Below, one piece after another: positions 29,571 through 38,400 of a stretch of DNA of 64,000 bases (its first letter is position 1; each line of letters begins with the position of its first letter). The notes beneath the pieces were generated by a model that was not told the DNA's origin, made no database searches, and worked only from the letters and a program-made list of their open reading frames with translations. Location: NCBI RefSeq assembly GCF_028331445.1, contig NZ_JAQMHX010000001.1, positions 682,001 through 746,000 on the forward strand, read 5' to 3'. This DNA comes from Candidatus Phyllobacterium onerii. Its GTDB lineage: Bacteria; Pseudomonadota; Alphaproteobacteria; Rhizobiales; Rhizobiaceae. The position numbers were made by a program, and so were the translations under genes.

Positions 29571-29711
29571 CACGCTTCGGTTGCAACTGCTTGCTGATTG
29601 TTCGTCCTTGAGCCATTGTCAACGGGGCTGAATTCGGCAGCAAGTCACTTGCAGCTCGAGCAAATGGGGCATCGCGGCACCGCTAATTCCCCCTTGATGA
29701 CAGGGTAAACA

Positions 29712-32129
29712 ATGGCTGATGCGGCGACTATCCGAAAAAATACTTCGAAAAAAGCCAAAGATACGCCTTTTGAGCATTTCCGCATAAGCACCGGACTTAA
29801 GGACTTGATTGGGCGCGACCTGATCACCGACGATTTCGTTGCCGTCTTCGAGCTTGTGAAAAATGCATTTGATGCGCGGGCAAAAAAGGTCACCCTCGTC
29901 TTCGAGGAAGACTCCATCGTGATTTCAGACGATGGCAAGGGAATGCGCCGGGAGGACATTCTCAACAAGTGGCTGTTCGTGGCCTACTCCGCCAAGCGTG
30001 ATGGCACCGAGGATGCCGACTATCGCGATCGCATTGGCGAGGGACGCAGGGTGTACGCCGGGGCGAAGGGGGTCGGTCGATTTTCCTGTGATTGCCTTGG
30101 CCAAACGCTCTTGCTTTATAGCAGGGCGAGGGGGAACCAGGTCCAGATGCTTGAAGTGGATTGGCGGAAATACGAGAAGGATCCAAAGCAAGAGTTTGCC
30201 AAGGTAGGTGTGAAGCTGGGCGAGGTAAGCTTGTTTCCCCCCGTTTCGCATCATTCCCCGAAGGGCGTGGGGACCAGTCTGGTGATCGGCATGCTTCGAT
30301 CCGTGTGGGATCGCAGTAAACTGCTCGAGCTGCGTCGGGCATTGAGCAAATTGATTAATCCGTTCTCGACCAAGGCCGACAACTTCAAGATCGAGATCGT
30401 CGCGAAGGTGGAGGCGGTCGAAGACGACAGGATAAAGAAGCTCAACGACGCGCGGGAACCAGACGATCCAGCAGGATTTCTCGTTAATGGATTGATCGAG
30501 AACTCGATCTTAAGTGCTCTTGCAAAGCGGACGACAGTCATTCGCGTCAAGTCTATTGAAAACGGGAGGAGACTTGAAACCGAGCTCGAGGATCGGGGCG
30601 ACCTAGTCTACCGGATCAGGGAGGTCAATCCCTACAAGCGCTTGAAGGATGCTGGCTTTTCGTCGGACGTGTACTTCCTCAACCGGAGTGCCAAGACCAC
30701 CTTCGCTCGAAGGATGGGCGTGCGGTCGATCGACTTCGGATCCATATTTGCCTTTCGCAACGGGTTTAGGGTCGTTCCCATTGGAAACGAGGATGATGAT
30801 TTCTTCGGGCTGAACAAGCGCAAGCAACAGGGACAACGTCGGTTTCTCGGAACTCGCGAGGTCGTCGGGAAGGTGGACGTACTAGGCGTCCCAGGTTTCG
30901 ATGAAGCGACCAGCCGGGCCGGTGGCTTCATCCGGTCGAAGCACGTCGACGAGTTGATAACCGCGTTGGTGGATAAATGCATAAAGCGCCTAGAGCGCTA
31001 TGTGGTTGATATATCTTGGAAGGATGACTTTGACAAGGATGATGCAACGACCTCGCGAATGCGCCTCGACAGCAGCAGCGCGAAGATCGCCCAGCTGGTA
31101 TCTCGGCTAGCTGCAACCGACGGCGTCGAGGTTGTCGCCTTCAATCCAGACTTGGTTCGTATTGTCGACGAACGGTCGGACTCGTTTCTCGATTCGTTTC
31201 GCGCTCTGGAACTTCTCGCCGAAAAGACCGGTAGCAAAGATCTTCTTGCGAGTGTGGATCAAACGCGTGCGCGCATTGAAGCGCTTCAGGCCGCTGAGGC
31301 CGAGGCCCGGGACGCCGAGCAGCGCTCGGAAGCGAGGGCTCTCAAAGCTGAACAAGATGCAGCGACGGTTAGGTCGGAGCTGGTCGTTGCAACAGAGATG
31401 CTGGAAAGCGAACGTGGTCGAAACAGCTTTCTGATTGCAGCGGCTTCGTTGGACAAGGATACGATCCTCAACCTGCACCATCAAATTGGCATGCATGCAG
31501 CTGCTATCCAGCACAGCATCAAGCTAATGTCTGAAAAGTTGCGGCGAGCGGATCAGGTACCTAAGGAAGAGATTGCGAGCTTCCTCGACAAGGTTTCCTT
31601 CCGCAACAGCCAGATCTTAACGGCCGCGCGATTTGCAAGCCGTGGGGGGTACAAGGAGCAAGCGATCTCGCGCACTGATGATCTGGCGCAGTTCATCCAC
31701 GACTACACGGACGCGATTGGAAATGCTTGGGCGCCTACTGGAACGACGGCTAGCGTCGAGTGGCAGGGGAAGGGCTTCGAGCGGAAGTTCAAGCCGATCG
31801 AAGTTGGCATAATCATCGACAATTTGGTCTCTAATGCTGGAAAGGCAGGTGCGTCAAAGCTCCTCCTTGCTCTGTCAATTGAAAAGCGTGAAGGAAAACA
31901 ACAGCTTGTGATCGACGCGGCTGACGATGGGGCCGGTTGGGCAAAGAACCTGAAACCCCTCAACTCCATCTTCGAGATGGGCGTCACGACCGGAAAGACG
32001 GGGTCAGGCCTTGGACTCTATCATGTGAAGCAGGTCGTGGGGACCATGGGAGGAACAATCGAGGCGATGCCTGAGCCATATGATGACGAACACCCCGGTG
32101 CCCATATTCGGATTAGGTTGCCCGCATGA
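29712..32129 (+). CDS. Protein with two GHKL ATPase modules (MutL/MORC-like head, histidine-kinase-like tail)
   Basis: The N-terminal module has an N-box ELVKNAFDARAKKVTL (Asn51), G1 motif SDDGKGM (near 72-78) and G2 motif AGAKGVGRFS (near 117-126), in the HSP90/MutL/MORC arrangement. It is followed by a transducer-like region. At about 515-600 there is a coiled coil, then a LHHQIGMHAAAIQHS stretch that could be a degenerate dimerisation/phospho-acceptor helix. The tail is a second GHKL module with NLVSNAGKAG (near 702), DDGAGW and GSGLGLYHVKQ, as in histidine kinases. MutL/MORC-like ATPases are known from restriction-modification loci. ATG at 29712 follows an AGGG site, and the stop overlaps the receiver gene by ATGA. 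Confidence 0.85.
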   Translation: MADAATIRKNTSKKAKDTPFEHFRISTGLKDLIGRDLITDDFVAVFELVKNAFDARAKKVTLVFEEDSIVISDDGKGMRREDILNKWLFVAYSAKRDGTEDADYRDRIGEGRRVYAGAKGVGRFSCDCLGQTLLLYSRARGNQVQMLEVDWRKYEKDPKQEFAKVGVKLGEVSLFPPVSHHSPKGVGTSLVIGMLRSVWDRSKLLELRRALSKLINPFSTKADNFKIEIVAKVEAVEDDRIKKLNDAREPDDPAGFLVNGLIENSILSALAKRTTVIRVKSIENGRRLETELEDRGDLVYRIREVNPYKRLKDAGFSSDVYFLNRSAKTTFARRMGVRSIDFGSIFAFRNGFRVVPIGNEDDDFFGLNKRKQQGQRRFLGTREVVGKVDVLGVPGFDEATSRAGGFIRSKHVDELITALVDKCIKRLERYVVDISWKDDFDKDDATTSRMRLDSSSAKIAQLVSRLAATDGVEVVAFNPDLVRIVDERSDSFLDSFRALELLAEKTGSKDLLASVDQTRARIEALQAAEAEARDAEQRSEARALKAEQDAATVRSELVVATEMLESERGRNSFLIAAASLDKDTILNLHHQIGMHAAAIQHSIKLMSEKLRRADQVPKEEIASFLDKVSFRNSQILTAARFASRGGYKEQAISRTDDLAQFIHDYTDAIGNAWAPTGTTASVEWQGKGFERKFKPIEVGIIIDNLVSNAGKAGASKLLLALSIEKREGKQQLVIDAADDGAGWAKNLKPLNSIFEMGVTTGKTGSGLGLYHVKQVVGTMGGTIEAMPEPYDDEHPGAHIRIRLPA

Positions 32130-33070
32130 GGTTGGATTTTCGACTGCTGGTGATCGACGACCAGCCAGACGGGATTGCTGACGCGATCGAGATGCTGAGA
32201 ATGTCTTTGGAAGACAAAGGATTTCGTCTCCAGGTCGAAATCGCCGAGGATATCTCCGTAAAAGGGATCGATGCGTATTGCCGTGCGGAAGGGCGAAACA
32301 TTGATCTCGCGATCGTTGATTATAAGCTCGGCGAGGAGAGTATCGATGGGGCACTGGCGGCACAGACCGTGCGAAGCCGATTAAAGTACACTGATATCAT
32401 TTTCTACTCGACTAGCCAAAAGAAAGAGTTGGCAAAAAGAATGGCGGAAAGCCATGTCGAAGGGGTCTTTCTCGCGTCTCGCGGGAACGACTTCGACGAG
32501 GTTCTCTGGGGTGTTGCCGAGACCATCATAGGAAAAGCCGTCGATCTCAACCACATGCGTGGGATAGCCATCGCCGAGGTAGCTGAAATGGATCTCTTGA
32601 TGGAGGAGATCCTAGCTGGGGCCTATAGCTCTGGAAACGACGCCTTCGTGGCGAAGGGGCGCGATCGCCTCGCAAGCTTGATCCAAAACGAGAAGGAAAA
32701 CGTCGCCAAGCTTGAAAAGCGACTGAAGAATGCAAAGCCTGGCGACATTGTCCTGGACAACGCAATTTTCGGGTCGACTTACAAGTGGCAGGCAGTGTGC
32801 AAGCTTGCGGAGATGGTGCTGGGCAAAGCGAACGAGCTATGTCTGGTCTTCGCTGCATACGACACCGATGTTATTGCAAGGCGCAACATGCTGGCACACG
32901 CGCGGGCGGTCCTCGACGATGGGATGACGGCCTCGCTGCAGGCGATCCGACCTGGGCGGATGGACGAGGAGATTGACGAGGCCTGGATGGTCGATTTTCG
33001 CAGCCAACTTACCAGGCAACGGAATGCGTTGAATGCCATAGCGGCTGCGGTGGCGAAGCGGGCTCGCTAG
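32126..33070 (+). CDS. Receiver-domain protein, partner of the double-GHKL ATPase
   Basis: The first 125 residues are a receiver domain. It has acidic Asp11-Asp12 in LLVIDDQPDG, the likely phospho-acceptor Asp65 in LAIVDYKLGEE and the switch Ser/Thr in FYSTSQKK. The conserved Lys of receivers is not clear (VFLASRGND), so phosphorylation is unproven. The C-terminal half is helical with a long charged helix and no DNA-binding motif, so it is not a standard transcription regulator. It is translationally coupled to the GHKL gene by ATGA. With the kinase-like GHKL tail it would make a signalling pair inside a defence locus. It meets the oncoming methyltransferase gene at a shared CTAG. Confidence 0.8.
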   Translation: MRLDFRLLVIDDQPDGIADAIEMLRMSLEDKGFRLQVEIAEDISVKGIDAYCRAEGRNIDLAIVDYKLGEESIDGALAAQTVRSRLKYTDIIFYSTSQKKELAKRMAESHVEGVFLASRGNDFDEVLWGVAETIIGKAVDLNHMRGIAIAEVAEMDLLMEEILAGAYSSGNDAFVAKGRDRLASLIQNEKENVAKLEKRLKNAKPGDIVLDNAIFGSTYKWQAVCKLAEMVLGKANELCLVFAAYDTDVIARRNMLAHARAVLDDGMTASLQAIRPGRMDEEIDEAWMVDFRSQLTRQRNALNAIAAAVAKRAR

Positions 33071-34317
33071 CCGCCACCGAGCAAACCAGAAAGGTTTGCC
33101 CCGATCTGTTCGGCCAATAGAGGCGGAACAGCATTGGCAACTTGTGTGTAGCGCGGTATTTCCCGGCGCCGCGCAAGGCCACCCGTCGTGAATTTTCCCT
33201 TGAACTGGAACCAATCGGGGAATGATTGCAGTCTCGCGTTCTCTCGGACAGTAAGAGTCCTTGGTTCCTGGTAGTGCAACAAGTCATCGGGCATGCTCGT
33301 GATGGTAGGCGCCGGCGAAAGCGGATCCAGGACCCTCAAGGCCATTTTCCGCAGCCCGTGCCGTTCTCGGAGTTCTTTCGAAATGGCGCGGTTCAATCGT
33401 CCATCTTCGGCGCAGTTGCGAATAATGTCCGCAAAACGTGCCACGATTTCGGGAGCATGCTTTGCCAACCTCGTGTCGGAAAGCGTCTCTGCGTGCTCCT
33501 CGTTCATCGCTCGCTGGTATGGGGTCCTTGGACCCCTATGTGCGATAGCCAAGTACCCGCTGGTCTCCGGGCATGGAACCTTGCCAGCGACCGCGACTTC
33601 CAGATCGGACAAGGCGTCGCGTGCGGTGGTTCCTGGCATGAGCCCCCGTTTTGCGAGGAAGGCAGGCGAACCGGCACGGAGTTGGTCGAAGAACGTGGAA
33701 ACTTGACCGGACGCTTCGAGATCGCGACGAACGCCGATTAGGAAGAAACGAGGTCGCGCCTGTGGTACGCCAAAATCGCTAGCCATCAGTATCGTGTCCG
33801 CGATGATGTAGTCGACGTCGAGACGTTCCCTGAGTTCGGACGCAAAGTTGCGCCCAGCCCCGGGGAGACCGCCCCCAAAGTCGGCAGTGAATCCCTTTAC
33901 GTTCTCTATAAGGACAGCCTTCGGCATCAAATCCGACACCAACGAGAGATAGTCAAGGAACAGGCTATTTCTCGGATCGTTCACTTGCCGCCTCCCCGCG
34001 TGAGAAAAACCTTGGCATGGTGGCCCACCAGCCAGCAGATCTACTCTCCCTCGCGCGTTGTCCAGGAAGCTCGCGCATTCCTGCCTGAACGACGCGATTT
34101 CCCAGGGTTTGATCGCTACGCCTTTCGGCCAGCTTGCGATCGCGCTCGGCCCGGCACCCTCCAACAAGTTCGTGCGGTATGTCTGGAATGCATGTTGGTC
34201 CTTTTCGATCGCCATCAGGCATTCCCACCCAGCTCGCTTTAGGCCCAGGCTAAGTCCTCCACATCCGGCGAACACGTCGACGAATTTAAGTCCGTTTGCC
34301 GAGACTTTCTTGGTCAT
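33067..34317 (-). CDS. DNA (cytosine-5-)-methyltransferase (copy 1)
   Basis: A full m5C methyltransferase of 416 residues. Motif I is VDVFAGCGGLSLGL (SAM binding), motif IV LLAGGPPCQGFS has the catalytic Cys101, motif VI is AVLIENVKGF, and motifs IX-X read LTVRENARLQSFPDW and YTQVANAVPPLLA. The target-recognition region lies near 200-310. It would methylate cytosine C5 at an unknown site. Its stop shares a CTAG with the receiver gene coming from the other side. It lies on the same strand as the second methyltransferase operon but is separated from Vsr by nearly 700 bases. The two methyltransferases are clearly homologous, above all at the C-terminus. Confidence 0.92.
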   Translation of the reverse strand: MTKKVSANGLKFVDVFAGCGGLSLGLKRAGWECLMAIEKDQHAFQTYRTNLLEGAGPSAIASWPKGVAIKPWEIASFRQECASFLDNARGRVDLLAGGPPCQGFSHAGRRQVNDPRNSLFLDYLSLVSDLMPKAVLIENVKGFTADFGGGLPGAGRNFASELRERLDVDYIIADTILMASDFGVPQARPRFFLIGVRRDLEASGQVSTFFDQLRAGSPAFLAKRGLMPGTTARDALSDLEVAVAGKVPCPETSGYLAIAHRGPRTPYQRAMNEEHAETLSDTRLAKHAPEIVARFADIIRNCAEDGRLNRAISKELRERHGLRKMALRVLDPLSPAPTITSMPDDLLHYQEPRTLTVRENARLQSFPDWFQFKGKFTTGGLARRREIPRYTQVANAVPPLLAEQIGANLSGLLGGG

Positions 34318-35004
34318 CTGCCTTGCCTACTGATCCTGCATGCTCGCGGTACTGTGCAAGAGGACGGCTAATAATGTGCTATCGCTAGATGAAATAAACT
34401 GATCTCACGAATGTTGAGAGGACCATGGACCAAGCGCTTAGCAAGTTCTTCAAGGCGCTTACCGAGCAAGAACAGAAGTTCTTGCCCTATCTGGAAACCG
34501 ATAGCCTTGGCTGGTCTTGAGATGCGCGATCAACGAGCTCGACTAGCATGCCTACCAAATGTCGAGGCGCGATGACGTCGGCGAACGGCAGGAGGAAGAA
34601 TTCTACCTGCTGCGCCTTGGTGTCGCGAGATTGGTTACTGGCATCGTTAAAGCTGCCAAAGTCCCTCCCGCTATCCCCCATCTATCGTGTCGTCATCGCG
34701 AAGCACTACGCCTACTCCTTGAAGGAAGTTGCCGTCGGAGCGGATGTTGCCTACGCAAACTGGGCGCAGCTCATCAATTCAGTCAATCTCTTGAAGCAGG
34801 GTCCTTAGTCCGGTCACCGGCTGTCGGGTTTATTCGCCATACTAAGGTTGACGGAGGCGCCAAATGAACCCGCCGAGCATCTTCCCGAACCAGCAAGTTC
34901 CTGGCAGGTCTACACGCTTAAGTTCGGTGTCCTGCAGGAAGGCGCGGCGACACCTCCGAGCGATCAACCCGCGACGTCCGGACAGGAGGACTGACCGAGA
35001 AGGA
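34318..35004. other. Gap between methyltransferase 1 and Vsr, with a very short ORF
   Basis: Nearly 700 bases without a recognised gene. A 31-codon frame on the plus strand, 34425-34520, starts MDQALSKFFKALTEQEQKF after a GAGAGG site and then stops. It could be a leader or a truncated gene. The same frame stays open from 34521 to 34808 but shows no known motif. A leftward promoter for methyltransferase 1 is expected here. Confidence 0.4.
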
Positions 35005-35457
35005 TTACTCACAAGTAACGCCAGCAAACCCTGGGGGGGATTGCTTCAAAAGGCTGGCGAATTGCATTGCCGTGGCCCCGGCTTTCGATGGAGTATCAAC
35101 TTCGCATTCCCATGCGACGATCACGCACCATCCTAATTCCTCAAGTTGGCTTGTTACCCGCTCGTCCCGTGCGACGTTGCGCGAGAACTTGTCGGTCCAG
35201 AATTCCGTGTTGGACTTGGGCGTCGTGGCGACCTTGCACCCTGGATGCCGGTGCCAGAAGCAGCCATGGACGAAGATCGCAGTTTTGTACTTGGTTAGTA
35301 CGACGTCGGGCTTGCCGGGAAGCTTGGTGTCGCGTACTCGAAACCGAAATCCAAGGCGGTGTAGGGCTTGCCTCAATGCGATCTCGGGCTTCGTATCCCG
35401 TGACCGGATGCGCGACATTCGCTCGGATCGCTGGGCGGGCGTTAGCGTGTCGACCAT
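35005..35457 (-). CDS. vsr: Vsr-type very-short-patch endonuclease
   Basis: A 150-residue protein with every Vsr landmark. RMSRIRSRDTKPE has Glu25, GKPDVVL has Asp51, and VHGCFWHRHPGC has His64 and His69, the same numbering as the E. coli enzyme. Cys66, His71 and Cys74 could help bind the structural zinc. Vsr nicks next to T:G mismatches made by deamination of 5-methylcytosine, so it repairs damage made by a partner m5C methyltransferase. It is the last gene of a five-gene operon with a cytosine methyltransferase at its head, starting 6 bases after the stop of the large ATPase gene. It could instead act as a nickase in restriction, which some loci suggest. Confidence 0.93.
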   Translation of the reverse strand: MVDTLTPAQRSERMSRIRSRDTKPEIALRQALHRLGFRFRVRDTKLPGKPDVVLTKYKTAIFVHGCFWHRHPGCKVATTPKSNTEFWTDKFSRNVARDERVTSQLEELGWCVIVAWECEVDTPSKAGATAMQFASLLKQSPPGFAGVTCE

Positions 35458-35463
35458 GGCGTG

Positions 35464-38400
35464 TCACTCTTGCTCGGTCTCGCGAGCCTGGAGTTCGAAG
35501 AACGGCAGGCCCCTGACGATTTCGCCTGGCACGTCGAACGACTTGTACAGGCACTGGTGTACCTTCAGGGATTTCACGCGTTCTGCCAAGTCCGCGGCGC
35601 CTCCCGTCAGCCCCAGCGCCGACAACTCTGCCGGCGTCACGTTCGGTACCTTGTGGATGAACCATGTGAGCAGCGGCTCCCGGTAATCGGTGGCATTGAC
35701 CTTGAAATGACGTAGGTACTGCGAGGCAAGTATCACTCCCGTGCCGAACTCGCGGCCCTGTAGTAGCAGTTTGCGCAACACGTCGAACTCGTAGCGCATG
35801 ATGTTGTCGGCTTCGTCGACCAGGAGATACGAGTCGATTGCGCGAAGCTGCGGCTCCTCGCCTATGAACGGACGCTTTGGCACGCGAAGCATGTTTTCGT
35901 AGAACATGTTGAGCATGATGGCCACTAGCATGTTCTTGCTGCGATCGTCCTGGCCCAGGGCGTCCAGCGACACCACGACCACCCCGTCGAGGAATTGGTC
36001 GAATGGCACGGCGTCCCCGGCATCGGGCACGAAGATTTCCATGTCGATGAGGTCGTCGATGATGGCCATCGGCGAGTCCGACTTTCCGTCGAGCAATTCT
36101 GCGTAGGCCGCGTGGACGTCGCGCAGCGTAGGGGGCTTGCCAGCGGGCGACGACTCGTAGGCCGTGCGCACGGCACGCTTCAACTTGTCGCGCTGAACCG
36201 GGCCAATCCCGGTGTAGATCTTATCGAGGACATCCGCGAAGAACCGGAACCGGTCTAGCCATGGCGCTGCCACGTCGCCGAGCCCACTAGTGTCGAATAA
36301 GTTCAGTGGCAGGCGATGCGGTTTCACGACGCGCGCACCGGTAGCCTCGACGAAATCCGGGCTGCTGTAGTCGCGCTTGTAGTCGAAGATCAGGAACCGC
36401 GGCCGGATCGCCCGGTTGTCGGCGGACGAGCTGGAGATTTGCAGGATGAGGGATTTCAGGAGCTGCGTCTTGCCGGTGCCAAGGTCGCCGACCACGCCCA
36501 TGTTCAACTGGTTTAGCCTGGTATCCGAGACGTTCAGTCCGATCTCGCCCGGCCTGAAGCTATCGATCGTCGTCCCGATCGAAAGCACGACGCCACTAGA
36601 AGTGTGGCTCGATGGATGCTCGCTCCCGGGGACGAGACTTGGTGATGCGGGTGGCGTTTCCAGGTCGGTAGGCAGCCAAGGCGCAATCGCGACGCCCTCT
36701 TCTATCGCCTCCGTCGCAGCCATGGCCTCGTTGGCAAGCCGCGGTATCGGTGCTGGCAGTGGATCGGCGAGATCGGGGAGGAAACCCCATTGGCCGACCC
36801 TTTCCCGGACTCCCGCGTAGAACGCGGCAGGGTCGCCAGCCACGACGAGGCCCGCGTCGCCATTCCCGATGGTAACGGTCTCGTCGAACCCGTCCTCGTC
36901 GCGGTCGCGCACCCCGCTGCGCGGGCTGTCGTCGACGATGATGAGGCGCCCGCGCTGGTCGACCGAGACGCAGGGCAACGGGCCCAGGATCGCGGCCGCG
37001 ATGCGTTCGTGGATTGCCGACCATTGTGCTTCCCGCCCGGCGACGTCGGGATGCTGGCTGTAGACCCTCATGCCGAATCCAATGATCGACAGCAGCAGGT
37101 GCTGGAAGCCAAGTGCCCACGCGACCGGCTGGCCCTCGTGGGGCAGCAAATTGGAAAGAAGCCGCGAGAAGGTCTTGGCTTGTTCGAGCGCATCGCCGAC
37201 CTCCGAGGCGGGGAAGGTCGAGCCTAGCCTGCACTTCACCTCGACGGGCGTGAGATGGATCTTCGCTTGCTCGCCCGACAACCGTGCCCCTATTACCAGC
37301 AAGTCCGGCCGGGAGAGGGACGTTTCCTTCCGGTCCTTGCCAAGCGACCGTGCCAGGTCGGCGAAATAGCCACGAAACGGATCGACTGGCACGATTATGC
37401 AAACATTGACGTCCTCGCCCTCTCCGTCGATCACGGGAAGCAGGCTTCCCTCCAGGCTTGGCTGGCGAAAGCGGTCTTGTAGCAACCTGACAGCCACGAA
37501 AAGACCGAGATCGCCAGTTGCCCCATGGTTGTCGCTCGAAAGGCCGCGGATCGTCGGGATGCCCCTGCGGGCGATCTCGAGAAGGAGGCCTTGGACGCTG
37601 TCACCGCTGATGCCTGCGCAAGACGGCAGTCGGGCCAAGACCTTGGAGAGGGCTTCTCGATCGGCCTGTTTGACCTTGGAGAGAAGGTAGTAGCCGTTTG
37701 TGTCGCCCGCACGATGGGAGTAGGACGGCATGTCGTAGTCCCAAAGGTAGGCATTTTCCAGCCACCCTCCAAGGAAGCACGCGGGATCGATCGCCGACGA
37801 CGAGACGGCTACGAACTCAGCGTTGCGCGCCTCCAGCATGTCGCGCACGACATTCACGTTCGGGGCGAAGCGCAACCCGGTTCGCCGCTCGCCTAGGTTC
37901 TCCATGGTGGCAATGCAGGCGCCAATCTTGTCTGCTAGCACGGACCCCGATGCGTTGGTGGGGAGGGACTGCCGCGTCTCGCTCAAGAACGCTCCGGGGA
38001 GCTGGCGGCGTATACGATGCCGAAGCAACCCGCCATGCCCAAGGGGTGACCGGCCGGCGACGGTTGCGGCACTGGGCTCCGACATGTCCAGCTGGGCAAT
38101 GATCCCAAGGTCCGGGGTTGCCCGGGCGGGTTGCCCATCGAACCACCGGACGCTGTTCCTCGTGTCCTCCGACAGGTTGGCGATGGTTGCGTCGTCTGGC
38201 CGGACCCCGACGGGCCGGTGGTCGTAGATCTCGACAAGGCGCGGGCCGGCGGCCTGCCGAGGCGTCCGGCCATTGCCGTCGCGATACCTGTTCGAGCACC
38301 ATTCGACCAGACCCTCATTGCATGCGTCAGTCGTCCCGCCGGCGCTTTCCACGACGAGGCCGACAACTGGTTTTGCAGCGAGCAGCCCGGATACGTCGTC

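Noticed and set aside
34864-35136. Plus-strand frame of 90 codons before Vsr
   Set aside because: It runs opposite the end of the vsr gene, has a shadow-like composition and shows no motif.
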